Shown one piece after another: positions 1 to 4,018 of a DNA stretch of 5,168 nucleotides. The notes beneath the pieces are model-generated. The model was not told the DNA's origin. It searched no databases and worked only from the letters and a program-made list of their open reading frames with translations. The stretch lies in the NCBI GenBank assembly GCA_947625175.1, contig CANQNI010000119.1, positions 1 through 5,168 on the forward strand. The letters are read 5' to 3'. The DNA is from an uncultured Eubacteriaceae bacterium (GTDB lineage: Bacteria > Bacillota > Clostridia > Eubacteriales > Eubacteriaceae). A program made the position numbers and the translations under genes. Position 1 is the first letter of the stretch. Each line of letters opens with the position of its first letter.

Positions 1-37
1 CTAAATTAAAAATATTCAGTATTTGTCTGTAAAAGAA

Positions 38-258
38 GGGTGACACTTCAATAAATTTAAGTGTCACCCAAGTGTCACCCAAGTGTCACCTCTTAGGCTT
101 CTGTTCTGCTATTTTTATCTTTTGTTCTGTTTTTTCTCTCTATTTTCTCTAAAATTCATGATTTTTCATAAAATAAATAAATTAATTAATATTTTTTTCT
201 GTTTTGGTGACAGTAAAGGTGACACTTAGGTGACACTTCGAGCGGTTAAGTGTCACCC
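38..258. repeat. Mirror-symmetric array of eight 11-bp motifs (candidate origin or partition site)
   Basis: The motif AAGTGTCACCC occurs forward at 59-69, 70-80 and 81-90 (last base differs) and at 248-258. Its complement GGGTGACACTT/AGGTGACACTT occurs at 38-48, 217-227 and 228-238, with a degenerate copy (8 of 11) at 205-215. Cluster A is therefore one reverse then three forward copies; cluster B is three reverse then one forward. The two are mirror images around base 148 to within 1 bp. Tandem copies are spaced 11-12 bp, and the outer inverted pairs can form hairpins with 9-10 base loops. The 113-bp core between clusters is AT-rich, pyrimidine-rich on the + strand, and contains TTCTGTTCTG. 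Phased short repeats flanking an AT-rich core are typical of iteron origins and partition sites. I see no DnaA box. The function is inferred. Confidence 0.75.
92..204. other. AT-rich core between the two repeat clusters
   Basis: This stretch has no ORF. Its left half is a T/C-rich tract on the + strand with TGTTCTG-type words (99-108, 122-130). Its right half (about 152-196) is nearly pure A/T with TAAATAAATTAATTAAT-like sequence. An 11-mer TATTTTTATCT at 110-120 recurs at 270-280, just outside cluster B. The position between symmetric repeats and the low melting stability make it a candidate DNA unwinding element. That is inference from layout only. Confidence 0.4.
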
Positions 259-323
259 AGTTTTTAGGGTATTTTTATCTAATGTTATGCGATATTATTA
301 CTTGTATCTCTAGAACAGTTTAG

Positions 324-358
324 GAAAATATTTTCTTAAATTAGATTAAATTAAGAAA
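324..358. repeat. Overlapping short palindromes
   Basis: GAAAATATTTTC (324-335) is a perfect 12-bp palindrome. It overlaps an 8-bp inverted repeat TTTCTTAA (332-339) / TTAAGAAA (351-358) with an 11-base spacer. Both lie just upstream of the extended -10 promoter at 376-384, so they could be an operator. In DNA this AT-rich, some such palindromes arise by chance. Confidence 0.3.
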
Positions 359-375
359 CATACAAGATAAAAATA

Positions 376-384
376 TGATATAAT
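376..384 (+). promoter_or_regulatory. Extended -10 promoter with no ORF downstream
   Basis: TGATATAAT is a consensus extended -10 (TGnTATAAT). No convincing -35 TTGACA lies 16-18 bp upstream, which extended -10 promoters tolerate. No open reading frame with a ribosome binding site follows before the terminator at 571-609. If active, it would make an untranslated RNA of roughly 220 nt starting near 391. Confidence 0.4.
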
Positions 385-450
385 TTAATAAGTAATTGAT
401 CACAATACATAATTTTGTTGAGCGCTGAATGTGTTGAATAGGATTAATTA

Positions 451-538
451 CTATACTAAAAATTTTTTCCAGTATAGAAAAATTTTCTCCAATATAGAAA
501 AATTTTCCAATACTGAAAATTTATTCCAATAAAATTAG
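451..538. repeat. Degenerate ~20-bp tandem repeat with phased A-tracts (curved DNA)
   Basis: Units beginning TCCA(A/G)TA start at 468, 488, 506 and 525 (steps of 20, 18 and 19). The first two are near-identical TCCARTATAGAAAAATTTTC. A related inverted element, CTATACTAAAAATTTTTTCC, precedes them at 451-470. Each full unit has an AAAAATTTT-type tract about two helical turns from the next, the arrangement known to give intrinsic curvature. Such arrays occur at plasmid origins, centromere-like sites and upstream activating regions. No protein can be assigned to it from sequence alone. Confidence 0.65.
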
Positions 539-570
539 TTTAGAAGTTGATGAGTTTTAGCATTGACTGA

Positions 571-609
571 GACAGCTTATAAAATCTTTAAAATAAGCTG
601 TCTTTTTTT
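571..609 (+). terminator. Rho-independent terminator, + strand
   Basis: A perfect 10-bp stem, GACAGCTTAT (571-580) with ATAAGCTGTC (593-602), has a 12-base loop and is followed by seven T residues (603-609). There is no matching T-run for the minus strand, so it acts rightward. No coding sequence lies upstream in the window; it would end the orphan transcript from about 391, or one entering from further upstream. Confidence 0.8.
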
Positions 610-667
610 ATGTAAAAATTAGAAGCTCCAGTTTAGGATATATCATTGTTCTATTTTTTGTTCTGTT

Positions 668-705
668 AATTCTAGGTTATAGGCATAATTCTAGGTTATA
701 GGCAT
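668..705. repeat. Perfect 19-bp tandem direct repeat
   Basis: AATTCTAGGTTATAGGCAT is present twice in immediate tandem, at 668-686 and 687-705, followed by AA. It abuts the recombinase terminator. A similar CCTAGTTATAGG core appears at 3784-3795 after the 152-aa gene. It could be a protein-binding site or a recent slippage duplication. Confidence 0.7.
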
Positions 706-737
706 AAAAAAAAAGAGCTTTAACAGCTCTTTTTTTA
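706..737. terminator. Bidirectional terminator after the recombinase gene
   Basis: An A-run plus AGAGCT (708-719) pairs with AGCTCT plus a T-run (725-736) around the 5-base loop TTAAC, giving a 12-bp stem with U-tracts on both strands. It lies about 40 bp past the recombinase stop codon on the minus strand, so it most likely ends that transcript. It can also block + strand transcription toward the recombinase. Confidence 0.8.
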
Positions 738-775
738 GTATAAGGGCTTCTACTTTTAGCAGGATAAAACGCTTT

Positions 776-1654
776 TTATTTAAACATCTTATTAGCCCTT
801 TTCTTTTGTTCCTGTTCATCTAGTCTAGTATAAAGCCTAGTTGTTTCTAAACTAGAATGACCTAATAAGTCTGCTAAATTAGTTATATCATCAGGATAGA
901 GTTTTAAATATCTCTGGGCATATAAGTGCCTGAAGCTATGACATTTCACCTTAGACTTTTTTACTCTAGCTTTACCCGCAATAAATTTAAGCTTTCTCCA
1001 TATCCATGCTTTATCTAGCAACTTGTTAGGATCACTAGAGCTACAAAAGATAATACCAGATTCAATATTATTCTTTTTAGCATAACTCAGAAGACTTTTT
1101 CTAACTTTATCTGGCACTATAATAGATCTTTCTTTACCTTTATTTCTAACTACTATACTAGTTTTGTTTTTCTTTAGATTTTCTACTGTAAAAAATTGAA
1201 GCTCATTAATTCTTATGCCTGTGCCTGCTAAAGTTTGCATTATTAGCTTTTCTCTTTCTAATCCTAGTTTATCAGCCCAGCGGATCAAGCGGTTATAGTC
1301 GCTCTCATTAATAAAATTATCTTGAGTTGTTTTAACTGTGCTTTTTAGTCTGCTTAATTTTAAATCTGATCTATCAATATCTTTAAAGAACTTATTTAAT
1401 ATTGTTATTTTTGAATTAGCGGTACTTGTTTTTAATTGTTCTGTATCTCTTAAATTTACTAGCTCTTTTTTATATTCCATAACAGAAGCTTTAGTGACTT
1501 CTACTATGTTTTTGCCTTCTAAAAAGTCAATAAACTGATTAATGACATTACTATAAGCCTTAAGTGTGTTTAAGCTTTTTTCTTTACCTTGTATTTCTAT
1601 CTCTAAGGTTTTAATCCAGCTATTAAAATTAGCTTTTAATTCTTCTAAATTCAT
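776..1654 (-). CDS. Tyrosine recombinase/integrase (XerC/XerD-like)
   Basis: This site-specific DNA recombinase would cut and rejoin DNA through a covalent 3'-phosphotyrosine, acting as a tetramer on two sites. Counting from an upstream in-frame TTG at 1675, the full catalytic set is visible: Arg155 (TGIRINEL), Lys179 (RNKGKER), His246 and Arg249 (HSFRH), His273 (LLGHSS) and Tyr282 (TRLYTR). Residues about 11-110 form the N-terminal core-binding (SAM-like) domain. The length of about 292 aa is normal for Xer-type enzymes, so it looks intact. I prefer ATG at 1654: the TTG has no Shine-Dalgarno, and a candidate -10 (TATACT) would put the transcript start close to it. The ATG itself has only a weak AGAAAG upstream. 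The gene stands alone on the minus strand, with its terminator at 706-737 and a 33-bp lox-sized palindrome upstream. Plasmid multimer resolution or integration is the likely role; the family is certain, the role is inferred. Confidence 0.95.
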   Translation of the reverse strand: MNLEELKANFNSWIKTLEIEIQGKEKSLNTLKAYSNVINQFIDFLEGKNIVEVTKASVMEYKKELVNLRDTEQLKTSTANSKITILNKFFKDIDRSDLKLSRLKSTVKTTQDNFINESDYNRLIRWADKLGLEREKLIMQTLAGTGIRINELQFFTVENLKKNKTSIVVRNKGKERSIIVPDKVRKSLLSYAKKNNIESGIIFCSSSDPNKLLDKAWIWRKLKFIAGKARVKKSKVKCHSFRHLYAQRYLKLYPDDITNLADLLGHSSLETTRLYTRLDEQEQKKRANKMFK

Positions 1655-1676
1655 TTTGTTCTGCTTTCTGCTCAAT

Positions 1677-1682
1677 AGTATA
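1677..1682 (-). promoter_or_regulatory. Possible -10 element of the recombinase gene
   Basis: On the minus strand TATACT lies just upstream of the TTG codon at 1675. With a 17-bp spacer the -35 position reads TTAAAT, a poor match. Transcription would start close to the TTG, which is why the ATG at 1654 is the preferred start. Weak call. Confidence 0.25.
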
Positions 1683-1761
1683 TTTTTGAAATACTGCTTA
1701 TTTAATGCTTAATTTTTTCAGTAATAATCTATAATTTTTAGCTTATTTAGCATTAAAATGG

Positions 1762-1794
1762 TATGACAATATAATATATTATTATATTGTCATA
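1762..1794. repeat. Perfect 33-bp inverted repeat, lox-like candidate recombination site or operator
   Basis: TATGACAATATAATA (1762-1776) and its exact complement (1780-1794) flank a 3-base TAT centre. Read as 13-bp arms plus a 7-bp spacer, the dimensions match core sites of tyrosine recombinases (11-13 bp arms, 6-8 bp spacer). It lies about 110 bp upstream of the recombinase start, a usual place for a cognate site. Neither strand has a T-run after the arm, so a terminator is unlikely. An autoregulatory operator for the recombinase or the 2061 gene is the main alternative. Confidence 0.7.
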
Positions 1795-2046
1795 TTCAAG
1801 TTTTTTAATTTTAATTAGCTTTAAAAATCAAGCTTTTAAAATGATTTTTTAAATTAATAAATAGATTTTAGGATCAATTTTTAAAAAGCCTTTTCAAAAG
1901 TATTTTTTACAATGATTTAATGGCTATAGCCTATAAATTTAGTTATGCATCTATTAAAATTCTAGCTAGAGTATTTTAAAATCAGTTTTTAAAAGCCATG
2001 ACTTACAAATTAAAATGATGTTTTTAAAATGTTTTAAAGAATTATT
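1795..2046. other. Gene-free AT-rich leader of the HTH/coiled-coil gene with recurring TTTTTAAAA elements
   Basis: No ORF is seen. A loosely conserved word recurs: ATCAAGCTTTTAAAATGAT (1828-1846), ATCAATTTTTAAAAAGCC (1873-1890), ATCAGTTTTTAAAAGCC (1981-1997) and ATGTTTTTAAAATG (about 2018-2031). Two 10-bp palindromes are also present, GGCTATAGCC (1922-1931) and TCTAGCTAGA (1961-1970). These could be operator sites for the downstream HTH protein. No convincing -35/-10 pair can be assigned in this AT-rich context. Confidence 0.35.
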
Positions 2047-2060
2047 AAAGAGGTTTTAAA

Positions 2061-2582
2061 ATGAGTAAAACATTGCAGGATCTATCTAATAAGTATGGAG
2101 CCAAAAAGCCTGCTCTGTATGCGAGACTGAAAAAGATAAGAGCAGGACATCCTGAGACTGAGCTTTTTTATAAAAAAGCTAATGTCTTGTATTTAACAGA
2201 TATTGGCCTAGAGCTTCTAGAAGCAGATTTAAAAGTTAATCCAATTAATACTAAAGTTAAGCAGAAGAAGCAGGACAAACAGCCACAATTAAAGACAGAA
2301 AACAATAGAGAGCTAATAGAAAGCCAAAAAGCATATATAAAGACATTAGAGCAACAGTTAGAAGCTAAAGATAAAACTATAGATAAGTTGTTGTCTGTGA
2401 TAGAAAACTTAAACAGCAATTACAGCCAGAGTTTATCAGAAAGCCATTCTTTAACTAGCCAACAGCAGACTATAAAGGCTTTTGAGCTGTCACAGCCAGA
2501 GATAACAGCTAGTAACAAGACAAAAAGATTAATGTCTAAATTAATTATTACTGGGAAGCTTTTTAGAGGTGATTATGACTGA
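2061..2582 (+). CDS. HTH and coiled-coil DNA-binding protein (plasmid RepX/DUF536- or KfrA-like architecture)
   Basis: This 173-aa protein has a predicted helix-turn-helix at about residues 4-28 (TLQDLSNKYGAKKPALYARL), then a short wing-like segment, VLYLTDIGLELL (42-53). A basic linker rich in Lys and Gln (65-78) follows. Residues about 83-118 form a coiled coil (LEQQLEAKDKTIDKLLSVIENL). A Ser/Gln-rich stretch (120-145) and a basic tail end the protein. The order HTH, coiled coil, then QQQ-rich segment resembles accessory replication/stability proteins of Gram-positive theta plasmids (DUF536 type) and, in plan, KfrA. That is architectural likeness from memory, not a search result. ATG at 2061 has the Shine-Dalgarno AAAGAGG (2047-2053) at 7 bp. 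The gene is monocistronic, with palindrome-rich DNA on both sides. DNA binding is likely; a role in partition or copy control is inferred. Confidence 0.85.
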   Translation: MSKTLQDLSNKYGAKKPALYARLKKIRAGHPETELFYKKANVLYLTDIGLELLEADLKVNPINTKVKQKKQDKQPQLKTENNRELIESQKAYIKTLEQQLEAKDKTIDKLLSVIENLNSNYSQSLSESHSLTSQQQTIKAFELSQPEITASNKTKRLMSKLIITGKLFRGDYD

Positions 2583-2606
2583 TTAAATTTTTATGGCCTC
2601 TTTTTT
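2565..2606 (+). terminator. Weak possible terminator at the end of the HTH/coiled-coil gene
   Basis: AGAGG (2565-2569) can pair with CCTCT (2597-2601) around a long loop of 27 bases that includes the stop codon, followed by a run of T (2601-2606). The short stem and long loop make this doubtful, but no better candidate lies just downstream of the gene. Confidence 0.3.
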
Positions 2607-2692
2607 ATACTCTCGAAAATCTCGGATCTGTCGGTTTCTCTTTGTTATGGATTGAATAATAAGGTTTTAGAAGCCTCCAGCTTTCTTTTTTT

Positions 2693-2720
2693 AAGCTAGA
2701 CAATTAAGACATTCTAGCTT
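2693..2720. repeat. 8-bp inverted repeat
   Basis: AAGCTAGA (2693-2700) and TCTAGCTT (2713-2720) are exact complements with a 12-base spacer. Neither strand has a T-run after the hairpin, so it is not a clear terminator. It sits at the left of the repeat-rich intergenic region. Confidence 0.35.
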
Positions 2721-2744
2721 TAGGTTGTATTCTCTAGTATGCTT

Positions 2745-2999
2745 TAATGCTTATAATTATCTTATAAGATATTCTTATGAATAAGCATTATATAAGCATA
2801 TCTATTAAAATATAGTAAACTTGGAAAACCGCCGTAAAAATGTCGTGGAATATATTTTATCTGACATTATTTCTATAAGGGTTGCTTATATATAGCTTAT
2901 AGCAATAATGCCGAGTGCATAATTAGTAAGTTATAAGTGATTCTACTATGCATACTTTATGCATAAATTGAATAAACTTTTGTATGCAAAAATGCTTAT
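2745..2999. repeat. Dispersed TGCTTAT/ATAAGCA motifs (iteron-like) with nested palindromes
   Basis: Five exact heptamers occur in 255 bp: TGCTTAT at 2748-2754, 2883-2889 and 2993-2999, and ATAAGCA at 2781-2787 and 2792-2798. A near copy, AGCTTAT, is at 2894-2900. The first pair forms a 10-bp inverted repeat, TAATGCTTAT (2745-2754) / ATAAGCATTA (2781-2790), enclosing the palindrome CTTATAAG (2761-2768). The last copy lies inside the promoter region of the RHH gene. The segment 2822-2866 is locally richer in G+C (AAAACCGCCG, ATGTCGTGG) than its surroundings. No ORF longer than about 12 codons exists here. A second origin-like or operator region is possible. Confidence 0.45.
2947..2990. promoter_or_regulatory. 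TATGCATA operator-like repeats upstream of the RHH gene
   Basis: The 8-bp palindrome TATGCATA occurs at 2947-2954 and again at 2958-2965, 11 bp apart (one helical turn). A partial copy, TATGCAAA, is at 2983-2990. They lie immediately upstream of, and overlap, the promoter spacer of the gene at 3041. RHH repressors typically bind short repeated or palindromic sites in their own promoters, so autoregulation is a reasonable inference. Confidence 0.5.
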
Positions 3000-3002
3000 T
3001 TA

Positions 3003-3011
3003 TGGTATACT
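3003..3011 (+). promoter_or_regulatory. Extended -10 promoter of the RHH gene
   Basis: TGGTATACT gives an extended TGn motif plus a -10 TATACT (3006-3011), about 30 bp before the start codon. The nearest -35-like word, TTGTAT (2980-2985), is 20 bp away, too far for a classical promoter, so the extended motif probably matters. The same GGTATACTTA string recurs at 4019-4028 before the 162-aa gene. Confidence 0.55.
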
Positions 3012-3040
3012 TAGTTTATCAAATTAGATAGGAGGGTTTA

Positions 3041-3259
3041 ATGCCAGATACAGATAATAAATTGTATGAAGCTATTGACGCTCTAGGAAAAGACAAGGGC
3101 ATAAAGACGTCGGGAAAAACGAAAAAAGTCACGGTCACTTTACCTTTAGAGCTAGTGAATGCTGTTAATCATTATAAAGAGGCTCTAGGTTATCCTACTT
3201 TCAGCGCTTCCTTAAAGGCTATTTTAGAAGCTTATTTTAATAGCCTCATAAAAGAATAA
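3041..3259 (+). CDS. Small ribbon-helix-helix (CopG/Arc-type) DNA-binding protein
   Basis: This 72-aa protein has a charged N-terminal tail (1-27) followed by a ribbon-helix-helix fold. The strand is KKVTVTLP (about 28-35), the residues that would enter the DNA major groove. Helix A is LELVNAVNHYKEALG (36-50), and after a Tyr-Pro turn helix B is SASLKAILEAYFNSL (55-69). Such proteins act as dimers and repress their own promoter, control plasmid copy number, serve as antitoxins, or bind partition/transfer sites. ATG at 3041 has a strong AGGAGG (3030-3035) at 5 bp. TATGCATA repeats overlap its promoter. No toxin-like gene adjoins, although the unknown gene at 3324 follows after a 64-bp gap and could be co-transcribed. 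Fold assignment is confident; the biological role is not determined. Confidence 0.88.
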   Translation: MPDTDNKLYEAIDALGKDKGIKTSGKTKKVTVTLPLELVNAVNHYKEALGYPTFSASLKAILEAYFNSLIKE

Positions 3260-3270
3260 GTTTTTGGTTT

Positions 3271-3296
3271 AAGGGGTGTCACTGGGTGATCCCCTT
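3271..3296 (+). promoter_or_regulatory. Hairpin between the RHH gene and the 152-aa gene (attenuator or weak terminator)
   Basis: AAGGGG (3271-3276) pairs with CCCCTT (3291-3296), with an inner TCAC/GTGA stem. The following sequence, TGTATTGG, is a poor U-tract, so it would be a leaky terminator or attenuator that lowers expression of the gene at 3324. It contains GTGTCAC (3276-3282), the core of the 11-bp motif repeated at 38-258, which may be coincidence. Confidence 0.45.
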
Positions 3297-3323
3297 TGTA
3301 TTGGTTTGAAAAGGTGGTTTTAA

Positions 3324-3782
3324 ATGAAACAGAATGAACTTATACTTAAGCTATTGCAGAACTATAGCAGATACGGAGAGCTAGATATGTGCATTAGCTG
3401 TAATCCTACTTATATTGATGATCCTATGGAATATATCATTAATACCCTTAATAATGATGGCATACAAACAAAAGCTTTTGAAGAAAGTCCTATTTATCCT
3501 TACATAGACACAGCCGCTATAGATCTTTATAGCAATGGTTTAAAAACAGGTTTTCAGACAGGTTTTGACATGGCTATGGTATTACTGGGCTGTGATCCAG
3601 TTTATAAGGCTTTGCCTGAAACAAGGCAGGAAAAAGATTTAAGCAATAAAGCTGAAGCTATAGCTTCTAATATTTATAACTTAATCAAAATTGCAGGAGA
3701 TGAAAAAGTTTCTAAATTAGTAAGCTCTTTAGGATATAGCTCAGTTATAGAAATGATAGAGAGCACAAAAAAAGAGAGCTAA
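3324..3782 (+). CDS. Hypothetical protein, 152 aa, no recognised family
   Basis: I do not recognise this protein. It is acidic to neutral, predicted mostly helical and cytoplasmic, with no signal peptide or clear membrane segment. Three Cys (residues 23, 26 and 90) are visible; the first two form a CISC pair, but there is no second pair to suggest a zinc finger. A helix with the pattern YSNGLKTGFQTGFDMAMVLLG (69-89) has Gly-Phe repeats of the kind seen in small helical Bacillota proteins that pack by Gly-x3-Gly contacts. The C-terminal 45 residues are a helical segment rich in Lys and Ser. ATG at 3324 has AAGGTGG (3311-3317) at 6 bp. It follows the RHH gene on the same strand with only a leaky hairpin between, so the two may form an operon. 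That arrangement invites a partner or toxin idea, but nothing in the sequence confirms it. Confidence 0.8.
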   Translation: MKQNELILKLLQNYSRYGELDMCISCNPTYIDDPMEYIINTLNNDGIQTKAFEESPIYPYIDTAAIDLYSNGLKTGFQTGFDMAMVLLGCDPVYKALPETRQEKDLSNKAEAIASNIYNLIKIAGDEKVSKLVSSLGYSSVIEMIESTKKES

Positions 3783-3806
3783 TCCTAGTTATAGGAAAAA
3801 CTCTCT
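3773..3806 (+). repeat. Hairpin at the end of the 152-aa gene
   Basis: AGAGAG (3773-3778) pairs with CTCTCT (3801-3806), enclosing a second stem CCTA (3784-3787) / TAGG (3792-3795). It overlaps the last codons and the stop. There is only a weak T-rich tail (TGTTTTAT), so it may protect the 3' end or assist the terminator at 3821. Confidence 0.45.
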
Positions 3807-3820
3807 AGAATGTTTTATAT

Positions 3821-3854
3821 CTCTGATTATAGCATTTATCAGAGTTTAATTTTG
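3821..3854 (+). terminator. Probable terminator of the RHH/152-aa transcript
   Basis: CTCTGAT (3821-3827) and ATCAGAG (3838-3844) form a perfect 7-bp stem with a 10-base loop, followed by the U-rich tail TTTAATTTT. It lies 38 bp past the stop of the 152-aa gene. It has moderate strength because the stem is short. Confidence 0.55.
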
Positions 3855-3915
3855 AATCCTTTTGAACCCTCTTATTTTAGTTTTTTTCTTTTTGAATCCT
3901 TCTAAGGAGGGTTCA
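3854..3915. repeat. GAAYCCTY repeats with alternative pairing to an orphan AAGGAGGGTTC
   Basis: GAATCCTT occurs at 3854-3861 and 3894-3901, and GAACCCTC at 3864-3871. All three can pair with AAGGAGGGTTC (3904-3914). TGAACCCTC (3863-3871) / GAGGGTTCA (3907-3915) is a perfect 9-bp pair, while GAATCCTT (3894-3901) gives a tight local hairpin using G-U pairs. The shared segment contains a perfect Shine-Dalgarno sequence but no usable start codon or ORF follows it. The mutually exclusive pairings look like an RNA switch; this is inference only. Confidence 0.4.
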
Positions 3916-3930
3916 TTTATTATTATTTGA

Positions 3931-3991
3931 ATAACTAGCCCTCAATAACGACATAAGACTAACGTCTTTAACGTTATTGAGGGCTAGTTAT
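3931..3991. repeat. Perfect 20-bp inverted repeat with a nested hairpin (cruciform-type element)
   Basis: Bases 3931-3950 (starting ATAACTAGCCCTC) and 3972-3991 (ending GAGGGCTAGTTAT) are exact complements over 20 bp. The 21-base loop contains another stem, AAGAC (3955-3959) / GTCTT (3964-3968), with a 4-base loop. No T-run follows on either strand, so it is not an ordinary terminator. Long stem-loops of this type occur as single-strand origins, nick regions of rolling-circle or transfer origins, or structured RNAs. No relaxase or rolling-circle Rep is present in the window to support those readings. Confidence 0.75.
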
Positions 3992-4018
3992 CACTATTCT
4001 TTATTCTTACTGCTAATC

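Larger units (their letters stand above)
391..609 (+). ncRNA. Hypothetical untranslated RNA between promoter and terminator
   Basis: This interval is bounded by the extended -10 element at 376-384 and the intrinsic terminator at 571-609, and carries no plausible coding frame; the longest ATG frames are only a few codons. It contains the phased A-tract repeats and the inverted pair CTATACT (451-457) / AGTATAG (471-477). A small regulatory RNA, such as a copy-number antisense RNA, is one reading. No complementary target mRNA is evident in this window, so the call is speculative. Confidence 0.25.

Noticed and set aside
38..90. CRISPR-like array
   Set aside because: The repeats are 11 bp with no unique spacers between tandem copies, and no Cas gene is present.
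241..249. AGCGGTTAA shared with 4722-4730
   Set aside because: A 9-base match is compatible with chance in a window of this size, and related words (GCGGTTATA, ACGGTTACA) occur elsewhere, including inside the recombinase gene.
1..300. DnaA boxes
   Set aside because: No TTATCCACA-like 9-mer was found near the repeat clusters; the partial TTATCC words elsewhere lie inside genes.
1338..1538. 66-codon open frame on the + strand inside the recombinase gene
   Set aside because: It lies opposite an intact recombinase coding sequence with all catalytic residues, has no supporting ribosome binding site, and its Ser/Phe/Leu-rich product is typical of an antisense shadow.
1655..1675. Seven-codon N-terminal extension of the recombinase from a TTG start
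   Set aside because: There is no Shine-Dalgarno before the TTG, and a possible -10 lies immediately upstream of it. The ATG at 1654 is preferred, although its own ribosome binding site is also weak.
2168..2419. 83-codon open frame on the minus strand inside the HTH/coiled-coil gene
   Set aside because: It is a shadow of the coiled-coil coding region: Ser/Phe/Cys-rich, no recognised motif and no Shine-Dalgarno.
3810..3905. 31-codon ATG frame ending at the orphan AAGGAGG
   Set aside because: It has no ribosome binding site, its product is dominated by Phe and Ser, and it runs through the terminator at 3821-3854. A leader peptide cannot be excluded but is not supported.
3931..3991. Intrinsic terminator
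   Set aside because: The stem is long and perfect, but no T-run follows on either strand.
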